Origin: Streptomyces sp. Ag109_O5-10
Lineage (GTDB): Bacteria > Actinomycetota > Actinomycetes > Streptomycetales > Streptomycetaceae
DNA length: 64,000 nt
Direction of reading: 5' to 3'
Assembly: GCF_900105755.1 (NCBI RefSeq)
Contig: NZ_FNTQ01000001.1
Coordinates: forward strand, 7,130,001 to 7,194,000
The first letter of the stretch is position 1, and the number at the start of each line of letters is the position of its first letter. The notes beneath the pieces are model-generated. The model did not search any database and was not told where the DNA came from. It saw only the letters and a program-made list of their open reading frames with translations. This document shows positions 1 through 7,352 of the stretch, in pieces. A program made the position numbers and the translations under genes.

Positions 1-66
1 AGGAGGCGAACGGCCGGATCGTGGCGGGACCCGGCGCCTGATCGGGGATTGGGCGTCAGCGCCGGT

Positions 67-1017
67 TCATTCCCAGTCCCAGCCGATCCCCAGCAGTCCC
101 GGCCGTACCCGGGGCTCGACCAGGTGCACGGAGCGGTGCAGCCCGCTCAGCGGCAGGGTCTGACGGCCGCTGCGGGGAGCCGCCGCCGAGTGCTGGGCGA
201 ACCGATGGCAGCGGGTCGGCAGTGCGTCGGCGGCAAAACGCACCTGAAGGGTGTACTGGCCGCCCGGAAAGCCGAAGCCGCGGACGTACTCGCGTGAGAC
301 ACCGGCCGTGCCGTCCTCGACGGCGTAGCGGAAGAGGAAGGTGTCACCGGAGCGCAGGCGCGTGCCGAAGAGGAGCTCGGCGACGAGGAGGCCGGTCTCC
401 TCGTCCGCACGGACACGTCCCGCACGGCAGTTCTCCAGCGCACGCACGGTCATGTGCTGCGGGGCGCAGCCGGGATCGCCGTGGTGGACTGCCACGAAGC
501 GGTCGACGCCGTCCCGGTGGGCGCGCACGATGTGCTGCGACTCGCGGGCGGCCAGTTCCCGGTGGGTGCCGATCCGCACCTGCTCGTGGTGTCCCAGGGT
601 GTGCAGGCCGCCGTCGAGGGACCAGCCGAGTTCGGCCTGCAGCCGGTCGAGGACGTCGCAGGCCTCGATCAGGGAGCGGTAGGAGCGGGCGGCGGGGCGG
701 CGCGCGGCGGTTTCCTGCTCGGTGGTCTCCGTGAGCAGCCGGATCAGGGACTCGTCCGGGAGCTGGAGTATCTCCTCCAGCGCGCGGACGGCCCGCAGCG
801 ACTCCGGGCGCTGCGGCCGGCGGGCGCCCTGCTGCCAGTAACTCAGGCTGGTGACGCCCACTTTGACGCCGTAGCGGGACAGGTGGTGCTGCACGCGCTG
901 GAGCGGCAGCCCGCGGGCGGCGATCGCGGCGCGCAGAGCCACGTGAAAGGGGCCGCCGCGCAGGGCCGAGTCCAGTTCCGCGGTCGCGACGTCCGCGTGC
1001 TGTGTGCCGTGCCGCAT
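67..1017 (-). CDS. XRE-like helix-turn-helix regulator
   Basis: A 316-residue protein whose N-terminal third (about residues 20-90) looks like a lambda-repressor/XRE helix-turn-helix: a helical start (FHVALRAAIAARGLPLQRV), a recognition-type segment (VTSLSYWQQGARRPQRPES) and a trailing helix rich in Leu and Arg. The remaining 200 residues match no domain I recognise. The ATG at 1015-1017 has an AAAGG-type ribosome site 8 nt upstream. It faces away from uvrC across an 845-bp gap, so it is probably a single gene. The DNA-binding role is inferred from the fold pattern only; no target is known. Confidence 0.75.
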   Translation of the reverse strand: MRHGTQHADVATAELDSALRGGPFHVALRAAIAARGLPLQRVQHHLSRYGVKVGVTSLSYWQQGARRPQRPESLRAVRALEEILQLPDESLIRLLTETTEQETAARRPAARSYRSLIEACDVLDRLQAELGWSLDGGLHTLGHHEQVRIGTHRELAARESQHIVRAHRDGVDRFVAVHHGDPGCAPQHMTVRALENCRAGRVRADEETGLLVAELLFGTRLRSGDTFLFRYAVEDGTAGVSREYVRGFGFPGGQYTLQVRFAADALPTRCHRFAQHSAAAPRSGRQTLPLSGLHRSVHLVEPRVRPGLLGIGWDWE

Positions 1018-1043
1018 GCAGGGGGCCTTTCTGTCGGGGGGTT

Positions 1044-1064
1044 CAACGGCTGGTCAGGCCGTTG
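1044..1064. promoter_or_regulatory. Inverted repeat before HTH gene
   Basis: Arms CAACGGC (1044-1050) and GCCGTTG (1058-1064) with a 7-nt spacer sit 27 nt upstream of the start of the divergent HTH gene. The position fits an autoregulatory operator or a 5' leader hairpin. No function can be assigned from sequence alone. Confidence 0.35.
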
Positions 1065-1667
1065 GCGCGGTTCGGGGCCACCCCGTCGGCGCCGGGGCGG
1101 CCGCATCTGGGCAGGCCGCGTCCGCAGGCCGTCGCTCACGGCCCCGAGTTCCCCCGCATTGAAGCGTGTTGACCAATCCCCGACAACACCTTCGGCCGGT
1201 CCGGGGCGCCCGCCTGGCCGGGGCGCGACCCCGTCCACCGGCGGGAGGGTGCGGGCGTGGCCGGGCCGCTCTCGGCCAGGAGGCCGGAGATCGTTCGTGG
1301 GCGAGGGGGCGATTTGGGGAGGAAGCGGAGCAAGATCCGTCACGATCGGCGGGTCCGCGCCGGGCCGGTCGCGCGCGGGGTCCCTGCCCGCGATATGCCG
1401 GAACGGCTCGCGAAGTCGCCAAGGTGTCCGATTCCCCGACCCGCCCCGCCGGGTGCGCAGAGGCAGCGAGCAGGCGGCCGCGCGCGTCCCGGCTACCCGC
1501 TGTGGTCGCCCGGAGGCGCCAAGTCCCCGCACCGACTTCCGGCAGCGCGTCGCCGTACCTCCGCGATCCCCGGCCGGCCGCCGGTGTGCCCCTGCGCACC
1601 GGCCACGAATCCACGGCGCCCACTCGGCCCGGGCGCCCGCAAGCCCTGGCAGGCCTACCGCCCCTCC

Positions 1668-1713
1668 GTAGCCCGTAGCCCGTAGCCCGTAGCCCGTAGC
1701 CCGTAGCCCGTAG
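1668..1713. repeat. Heptanucleotide tandem repeat GTAGCCC
   Basis: Six perfect head-to-tail copies of GTAGCCC start at 1668, followed by a partial GTAG, 150 bp before uvrC. The copies are identical, which suggests slippage and probable length variation between strains. It lies in noncoding DNA; the reverse strand could encode a YGLRATG repeat but no gene is supported there. Confidence 0.85.
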
Positions 1714-1849
1714 TCGGCAGTCGGTAAGCCCGCATGCTCGGCCGGCCTGTCCCGTCGGCCCGGTCTCCGGGGGTCTCCGGCGCGCCCGCCGCCCCGCCCG
1801 GCCTGCCGACGGTTGTCCACAGGCTCGTCGCGGTGTCGGTGCTCGCCAG

Positions 1850-1862
1850 TAGGGTGTGAGAC
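1850..1862 (+). promoter_or_regulatory. uvrC -10 box, possible leaderless start
   Basis: TAGGGT (1850-1855) matches the Streptomyces TANNNT -10 pattern and ends 7 nt before the uvrC ATG, so transcription could begin at or next to the start codon. The same bases include AGGG, which might instead act as a weak ribosome site. No good -35 hexamer is visible at 17-18 bp. Confidence 0.4.
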
Positions 1863-4097
1863 ATGGCCGACCCCTCCAGCTACCGCCCCAAGCCGGGACA
1901 GATCCCGGACACTCCCGGGGTGTACAGGTTCCGTGACGAGCACCGCCGGGTGATCTACGTCGGAAAGGCGAAGAGCCTGCGCCAGCGCCTGGCGAACTAC
2001 TTCCAGGACCTGGCGAGCCTGCACCCCCGCACCCGGACGATGGTCACCACCGCGGCGTCCGTGGAGTGGACCGTGGTGTCCACGGAGGTCGAGGCACTCC
2101 AGCTGGAGTACTCCTGGATCAAGGAGTACGACCCCCGGTTCAACGTGAAGTACCGCGACGACAAGAGCTACCCCTACCTCGCGGTGACGATGAACGAGGA
2201 GTTCCCGCGGGTCCAGGTGATGCGCGGTCACAAGAAGAAGGGCGTGCGCTACTTCGGGCCGTACGGTCACGCGTGGGCGATCCGGGACACCGTCGATCTG
2301 CTGCTGCGCGTGTTCCCGGTGCGCACCTGCTCGGCCGGGGTGTTCAAGAACGCCGCCCGCACCGGCCGTCCCTGCCTGCTCGGCTACATCGGCAAGTGCT
2401 CGGCTCCCTGCGTCGGCCGGGTCGAGCCGGAGGAGCACCGCGAACTGGCAGAGGAGTTCTGCGACTTCATGGCCGGCCGCACCGGCACCTACCTCCGCCG
2501 TCTGGAGCAGCAGATGACGGAGGCCGCCGAGGAGATGGAGTACGAGCGGGCCGCCCGGCTGCGCGACGACATCGAGGCCCTGAAGAAGGCGATGGAGAAG
2601 AACGCGGTCGTGCTCGCCGACGCGACCGACGCCGACCTCATCGCCGTCGCGGAGGACGAGCTGGAGGCGGCCGTCCAGATCTTCCACGTGCGCGGCGGAC
2701 GCGTGCGCGGCCAGCGCGGCTGGGTGACGGACAAGGTCGAGGACGTCACCACGGGCGCCCTCGTCGAGCACGCCCTCCAGCAGCTCTACGGCGAGGAGAC
2801 CGGTGACGCCGTCCCCAAGGAGGTGCTGGTCCCGGCCCTGCCCGAGCCGGTCGAGCCGGTCCAGGAGTGGCTCACCGACCGCCGCGGGTCGAACGTCTCG
2901 CTGCGCATCCCGCAGCGCGGCGACAAGAAGGCCCTGATGGAGACCGTGCAGCGCAACGCCCAGCAGTCGCTCGCCCTGCACAAGACCAAGCGCGCCTCCG
3001 ACCTCACCACGCGTTCGCGTGCGCTCGAGGAGATCGCCGACGCCCTGGACCTGGACAGCGCCCCGCTGCGCATCGAGTGCTACGACATCTCGCACCTGCA
3101 GGGCGACGACGTGGTGGCCTCCATGGTCGTCTTCGAGGACGGCCTGCAGCGCAAGAGCGAGTACCGCCGCTTCCAGATCAAGGGCTTCGCCGGCCAGGAC
3201 GACGTGCGCTCCATGCACGAGGTGATCACCCGCCGCTTCCGCCGCTACCTCGCGGACAAGGAGCGGACCGGCGAGTGGGTGGAGGACGGCGCCGAGGAGG
3301 CCCTCACGGAGTCCGACGGCACCGCGGCGACGGCCCCCGGCACCCCCGCACCCCCCGGCAGCCTCGCAGCCTCTGGCGCTCCCGCACCCTCCGCTGCCCT
3401 CGCACCCTCCGGCGCTCCCGCACCCTCCGCCGCCCCCACACCCCCCGGCACCGCACCCGACCGCGATGCCGCCCCCGTCGACGGTTTCAAGGACGAGGAC
3501 GGCCGTCCCAAGAAGTTCGCCTACCCGCCCCAGCTCGTGGTCGTCGACGGCGGCCGGCCGCAGGTCGCCGCCGCCAAGCGGGCGCTCGACGAACTCGGCA
3601 TCGACGACATCGCCGTCTGCGGCCTCGCCAAGCGCCTCGAAGAGGTCTGGCTGCCCGGGGACGACGACCCGGTGGTCCTGGCCCGCAGCAGCGAGGGCCT
3701 CTACCTGCTCCAGCGCATCCGGGACGAGGCGCACCGCTTCGCCATCACCTACCAGCGCACCAAACGGGCCAAGCGCTTCCGTTCCAGCCCCCTGGACGAC
3801 GTACCGGGGCTGGGCGAGACCCGCAAACAGGCGTTGATCAAGCATTTCGGCTCGGTGAAGAAGCTGCGGTCCGCCACAATCGAGCAGATCCAGGAAGTAC
3901 CCGGGATAGGACGCAAGACGGCCGAGACCATCGCCGTGGCCCTCGCCCAGGCGGCCCCGGCCGCACCCGCCGTGAACACGGCGACCGGAGAGATCATGGA
4001 TGACAGGGAAGACGAGGCGCCCGAGACGACGGCGGACGCCTCGGGGGAGCCCGTACCCGCGGGCGCCCCGGACGATCGACGGGGCCAGGAGAGATGA
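1863..4097 (+). CDS. uvrC: Excinuclease ABC subunit C
   Basis: UvrC makes the two incisions flanking a DNA lesion recognised by UvrA and UvrB. Visible parts in order: an N-terminal GIY-YIG nuclease domain (GVYRFRDEHRRVIYVGKAKS, residues about 19-38), the cysteine signature RPCLLGYIGKCSAPC, a UVR motif binding UvrB (RLRDDIEALKKAMEK), the RNase H-like second nuclease domain (IECYDISHLQGDDVVASM) and C-terminal tandem helix-hairpin-helix motifs (VPGLGETR, VPGIGRKTAE). At 744 residues it is longer than the usual 600-odd because of an Ala-Pro-rich repeat of about 45 residues near position 488-532 and an acidic C-terminal tail. It overlaps rapZ by ATGA. Confidence 0.97.
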   Translation: MADPSSYRPKPGQIPDTPGVYRFRDEHRRVIYVGKAKSLRQRLANYFQDLASLHPRTRTMVTTAASVEWTVVSTEVEALQLEYSWIKEYDPRFNVKYRDDKSYPYLAVTMNEEFPRVQVMRGHKKKGVRYFGPYGHAWAIRDTVDLLLRVFPVRTCSAGVFKNAARTGRPCLLGYIGKCSAPCVGRVEPEEHRELAEEFCDFMAGRTGTYLRRLEQQMTEAAEEMEYERAARLRDDIEALKKAMEKNAVVLADATDADLIAVAEDELEAAVQIFHVRGGRVRGQRGWVTDKVEDVTTGALVEHALQQLYGEETGDAVPKEVLVPALPEPVEPVQEWLTDRRGSNVSLRIPQRGDKKALMETVQRNAQQSLALHKTKRASDLTTRSRALEEIADALDLDSAPLRIECYDISHLQGDDVVASMVVFEDGLQRKSEYRRFQIKGFAGQDDVRSMHEVITRRFRRYLADKERTGEWVEDGAEEALTESDGTAATAPGTPAPPGSLAASGAPAPSAALAPSGAPAPSAAPTPPGTAPDRDAAPVDGFKDEDGRPKKFAYPPQLVVVDGGRPQVAAAKRALDELGIDDIAVCGLAKRLEEVWLPGDDDPVVLARSSEGLYLLQRIRDEAHRFAITYQRTKRAKRFRSSPLDDVPGLGETRKQALIKHFGSVKKLRSATIEQIQEVPGIGRKTAETIAVALAQAAPAAPAVNTATGEIMDDREDEAPETTADASGEPVPAGAPDDRRGQER

Positions 4098-5140
4098 CCG
4101 AGCGCGACGCACAGCCCACAGCACAGCGAGATCCGGCGTTCAGCCAAACGCAGGGCGAGCCCGAGGAAACGCACAACGAGGCGCGCCAGGATCAGCCGCA
4201 GGAAGCGCAAGCCGAAGCGGGCCAGGAAAACGGAGCAGAAGTGAGCACGGACGCCGCCGCTGCCGGGGTGCCGGAGGCGGCCATCCCCGAGCTGGTGATC
4301 ATCTCCGGCATGTCGGGAGCCGGCCGTTCCACGGCGGCCAAGTGCCTGGAGGACCTCGGCTGGTTCGTCGTGGACAACCTCCCGCCGGCCCTCATCCCCA
4401 CCATGGTCGAGCTGGGTGCCCGCTCCCAGGGCAACGTGGCGCGGATCGCGGTCGTCGTCGACGTGCGCGGCCGGCGCTTCTTCGACAACCTGCGCGAGTC
4501 CCTCGCCGACCTCGACAGCCGGGGCGTCACCCGCCGGATCGTCTTCCTGGAGTCCTCCGACGACGCGCTGGTCCGCCGCTTCGAGTCGGTGCGCCGCCCG
4601 CACCCCCTCCAGGGCGACGGCCGGATCGTGGACGGCATCGCCGCCGAGCGGGAGCTGCTGCGCGAGCTGCGCGGCGACGCCGACCTGGTGATCGACACCT
4701 CCAGCCTCAACGTGCACGAGCTGCGCGCCAAGATGGACGCCCAGTTCGCCGGCGAGGAGGAGCCCGAGCTGCGGGCGACGGTGATGTCGTTCGGCTTCAA
4801 GTACGGCCTGCCGGTCGACGCCGACCTGGTCGCCGACATGCGGTTCCTGCCCAACCCGCACTGGGTGCCGGAGCTGCGCCCGTACACCGGTCTCAACGAG
4901 GAGGTGTCGGCGTACGTCTTCAACCAGCCGGGCGCCAAGGAGTTCCTCGACCGGTACGCCGAGCTGCTGCGGCTGATCGCGGCCGGGTACCGGCGTGAGG
5001 GCAAGCGGTACGTGACGATCGCCATCGGCTGCACGGGCGGCAAGCACCGCTCGGTCGCCGTGTCCGAGAAGCTCGCCGCCCGCCTGGCCGCAGAGGGAGT
5101 GGAGACCGTGGTCGTGCACCGGGACATGGGGCGCGAGTGA
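4094..5140 (+). CDS. rapZ: RapZ-family nucleotide-binding protein
   Basis: RapZ/YvcJ proteins bind nucleotides, and in enterobacteria RapZ also binds small RNAs controlling amino-sugar synthesis; the Streptomyces role is less clear. The Walker A motif GMSGAGRSTA lies at about residues 71-80, and the conserved C-terminal block AIGCTGGKHRSVAVSE is present. The ATGA overlap with uvrC gives 348 residues, about 50 more than usual, as a Gln/Glu-rich low-complexity extension. An in-frame GTG at 4241 has GGAG 5 nt upstream and would give the ordinary 299-residue length, so the true start is uncertain. It is translationally coupled to yvcK by GTGA. Confidence 0.93.
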   Translation: MTERDAQPTAQRDPAFSQTQGEPEETHNEARQDQPQEAQAEAGQENGAEVSTDAAAAGVPEAAIPELVIISGMSGAGRSTAAKCLEDLGWFVVDNLPPALIPTMVELGARSQGNVARIAVVVDVRGRRFFDNLRESLADLDSRGVTRRIVFLESSDDALVRRFESVRRPHPLQGDGRIVDGIAAERELLRELRGDADLVIDTSSLNVHELRAKMDAQFAGEEEPELRATVMSFGFKYGLPVDADLVADMRFLPNPHWVPELRPYTGLNEEVSAYVFNQPGAKEFLDRYAELLRLIAAGYRREGKRYVTIAIGCTGGKHRSVAVSEKLAARLAAEGVETVVVHRDMGRE

Positions 5141-6204
5141 CCGAGCGCAGTCCACGGCTGAGCAGGCTGCGCCGGATGGTGCCGGAGTCCCGCGCGGGCC
5201 GTCCCGTCGAGGCCCGCGGTGCCCGGCCGCGCCGCCGCGGTGCCCAGCCCAAGGTGGTCGCCCTGGGCGGGGGCATGGGCCTGTCCGCCTCGCTCGCCGC
5301 CCTGCGCCGGATCACCGGCGACCTCACCGCCGTCGTCACCGTGGCCGACGACGGCGGCTCCAGCGGGCGCCTGCGCGACGAACTGGGTGTGCTCCCACCG
5401 GGTGATCTCCGCAAGGCTCTCGCCGCCCTGTGCGGTGACGACGACTGGGGCCAGACCTGGGCCCGGGTCATCCAGCACCGCTTCCAGTCCAAGGGCGACC
5501 TGCACGAGCACGCGGTCGGCAATCTGCTGATCGTCGCCCTGTGGGAGCAGCTCGGCGACCACGTCCAGGCCCTGGACCTGGTGGGCAGGCTGCTCGGCGC
5601 GCACGGGCGCGTGCTGCCGATGTCCGCCGTGCCGCTGGAGCTGCAGGCGCTGGTCAAGGGGCACGACCCGGAGCGGCCCGAGGAGGTGGACCTCGTCCGC
5701 GGGCAGGCCACCGTGGCGCTCACGCCCGGCGAGGTCCAGTCCGTGCACCTGGTGCCGCACGACCCGCCGGCCGTGCCGGAGGCGGTGGCGGCCGTCCTGG
5801 ACGCGGACTGGGTGGTGCTCGGCCCCGGCTCCTGGTTCTCGTCGGTGATCCCGCACCTGCTCGTCCCCGATCTGCTGGACGCGCTCACCGAGACCAAGGC
5901 CCGCAAGGTCCTCTCGCTGAACCTGGCACCGCAGCCGGGAGAAACCGAAGGCTTCTCACCGCAGCGTCATTTGGAGGTTTTGGGGCGACACGCCCCTAAA
6001 CTCGCCCTGGACGTGGTGCTGGCCGACGAGGCCGCCGTGCCCGACCGCGACTCGCTCACCGAGGCCGCCAAGCGGCTGGGAGCCGCGGTCGAGCTGAGCC
6101 CCGTGGCCCGGACCGACGGTTCACCCCGGCACGACCCGGAGCTGTTGGCCGCCGCGTACGACCGTATTTTTCGGATGCATGGAAGGATCGGCCCATGGCG
6201 ATGA
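5137..6204 (+). CDS. yvcK: YvcK/CofD-like gluconeogenesis factor
   Basis: This 355-residue protein belongs to the UPF0052/YvcK family, which binds UDP-sugars and is needed for growth on gluconeogenic carbon and normal cell-wall synthesis in Bacillus and mycobacteria. The diagnostic N-terminal motifs are clear: VVALGGGMGLSASLAALRR, TVADDGGSSGRLRDELGVLP, and DLHEHAVGNLLIVALWE. A basic leader of about 35 residues precedes the Rossmann-like core. The GTG start overlaps the rapZ stop and its own end overlaps whiA by 10 bases, forming the actinobacterial and Firmicutes rapZ-yvcK-whiA unit. Confidence 0.95.
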   Translation: MTERSPRLSRLRRMVPESRAGRPVEARGARPRRRGAQPKVVALGGGMGLSASLAALRRITGDLTAVVTVADDGGSSGRLRDELGVLPPGDLRKALAALCGDDDWGQTWARVIQHRFQSKGDLHEHAVGNLLIVALWEQLGDHVQALDLVGRLLGAHGRVLPMSAVPLELQALVKGHDPERPEEVDLVRGQATVALTPGEVQSVHLVPHDPPAVPEAVAAVLDADWVVLGPGSWFSSVIPHLLVPDLLDALTETKARKVLSLNLAPQPGETEGFSPQRHLEVLGRHAPKLALDVVLADEAAVPDRDSLTEAAKRLGAAVELSPVARTDGSPRHDPELLAAAYDRIFRMHGRIGPWR

Positions 6205-7184
6205 CGGCAGCGGTGAAGGACGAGATCTCCCGGCTACCCGTCACCCGGACCTGCTGCCGGAAGGCGGAGGTCTCCGCCATTCTGCGGTTCGCGGGCGGCC
6301 TCCACCTGGTGAGCGGGCGCATCGTGATCGAGGCGGAGCTGGACACCGCGATGGCGGCCCGGCGCCTCAAGCGGGACATCCTGGAGATCTTCGGCCACAG
6401 CTCCGAGCTGATCGTGATGGCGCCCGGCGGACTGCGCCGCGGCTCCCGGTACGTCGTGCGGGTGGTGGCGGGCGGCGACCAGCTGGCCCGCCAGACCGGC
6501 CTGGTGGACGGCCGGGGCCGGCCGATCCGGGGCCTGCCCCCGCAGGTCGTCTCCGGGGCCACCTGTGACGCCGAGGCGGCCTGGCGCGGCGCCTTCCTGG
6601 CCCACGGCTCGCTGACCGAGCCCGGCCGCTCCTCCTCCCTGGAGGTGACCTGCCCGGGCCCGGAGGCCGCGCTGGCGCTGGTCGGCGCCGCCCGCAGGCT
6701 GTCCATCGCCGCGAAGGCCCGTGAGGTGCGCGGGGTGGACCGGGTGGTCGTCCGTGACGGTGACGCGATCGGCGCCCTGCTGACCCGTCTCGGCGCGCAC
6801 GAGTCGGTGCTGGCCTGGGAGGAGCGCCGGATGCGCCGCGAGGTCCGCGCCACCGCGAACCGCCTCGCCAACTTCGACGACGCCAACCTGCGCCGCTCCG
6901 CCCGCGCGGCCGTGGCCGCCGGAGCCAGGGTCCAGCGTGCCCTGGAGATCCTCGCCGACGAGGTGCCCGAGCACCTCGCGGCGGCCGGCCGGCTGCGCAT
7001 GGAGCACAAGCAGGCCTCCCTGGAGGAGCTGGGCGCGCTCGCCGACCCGCCGCTCACCAAGGACGCCGTCGCCGGCCGGATCCGCCGACTGCTCGCGATG
7101 GCCGACAAGCGCGCGTCCGATCTGGGCATCCCGGGCACCGAGGCCAACCTCTCCGAGGAGCTGGCAGACAACCTCGCAGGCTGA
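6195..7184 (+). CDS. whiA: Sporulation regulator WhiA
   Basis: WhiA is a DNA-binding protein that, with WhiB, switches aerial hyphae from growth to septation and controls its own operon. At 329 residues it is the family size. The N-terminal half is a degenerate LAGLIDADG homing-endonuclease fold (AILRFAGGLHLVSGRIVIEAEL) and the C-terminal part a helix-turn-helix (LEELGALADPPLTKDAVAGRIRRL). The ATG at 6195 has GGAAGGA 7 nt upstream inside the end of yvcK; a second ATG two codons later is possible. A strong terminator follows. Confidence 0.97.
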   Translation: MAMTAAVKDEISRLPVTRTCCRKAEVSAILRFAGGLHLVSGRIVIEAELDTAMAARRLKRDILEIFGHSSELIVMAPGGLRRGSRYVVRVVAGGDQLARQTGLVDGRGRPIRGLPPQVVSGATCDAEAAWRGAFLAHGSLTEPGRSSSLEVTCPGPEAALALVGAARRLSIAAKAREVRGVDRVVVRDGDAIGALLTRLGAHESVLAWEERRMRREVRATANRLANFDDANLRRSARAAVAAGARVQRALEILADEVPEHLAAAGRLRMEHKQASLEELGALADPPLTKDAVAGRIRRLLAMADKRASDLGIPGTEANLSEELADNLAG

Positions 7185-7199
7185 GGCACCGTCACCCCG

Positions 7200-7250
7200 C
7201 CGGTGCCGGCGACCGCGGCGGTCGTCGGCACCGGTGTTTACGTCCCTTTT
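7200..7250 (+). terminator. Terminator after whiA
   Basis: A near-perfect palindrome at 7200-7234 (outer arms CCGGTGCCG/CGGCACCGG, inner arms GACCGC/GCGGTC, one G-U pair) can form a stem of up to 17 pairs, starting 15 nt after the whiA stop. A short T run follows at 7247-7250. It should end the uvrC-whiA transcript. Confidence 0.8.
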
Positions 7251-7352
7251 AAGCCACCGTGAACTGGCCATGAGGCGCCCTTGACTGGATCATGAAGTGT
7301 CATGAGCCTGGCAGGAGTTCGCCGCCGTGGCGAACCACTGCTAGGGGGGTTC

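Larger units (their letters stand above)
1018..1849. other. Long intergenic region before uvrC
   Basis: These 830 bases hold no reading frame with convincing codon bias or a ribosome site; overlapping frames on both strands look like high-GC noise. Besides the hairpin at 1044-1064 and the heptamer array at 1668-1713, a weak inverted repeat GTGTTG/CAACAC occurs at 1166-1171/1184-1189. It should contain the divergent promoter of the HTH gene, but no clear -35/-10 pair can be fixed. Confidence 0.5.

Noticed and set aside
67..443. Small forward and reverse frames overlapping the HTH gene
   Set aside because: They lie in other frames of the longer gene with a recognisable HTH and have no independent support.
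843..4124. A reverse-strand open frame of over 1,000 codons across uvrC
   Set aside because: It is the antisense shadow of uvrC in high-GC DNA; the protein is low-complexity Gly/Arg/Ala and matches nothing.
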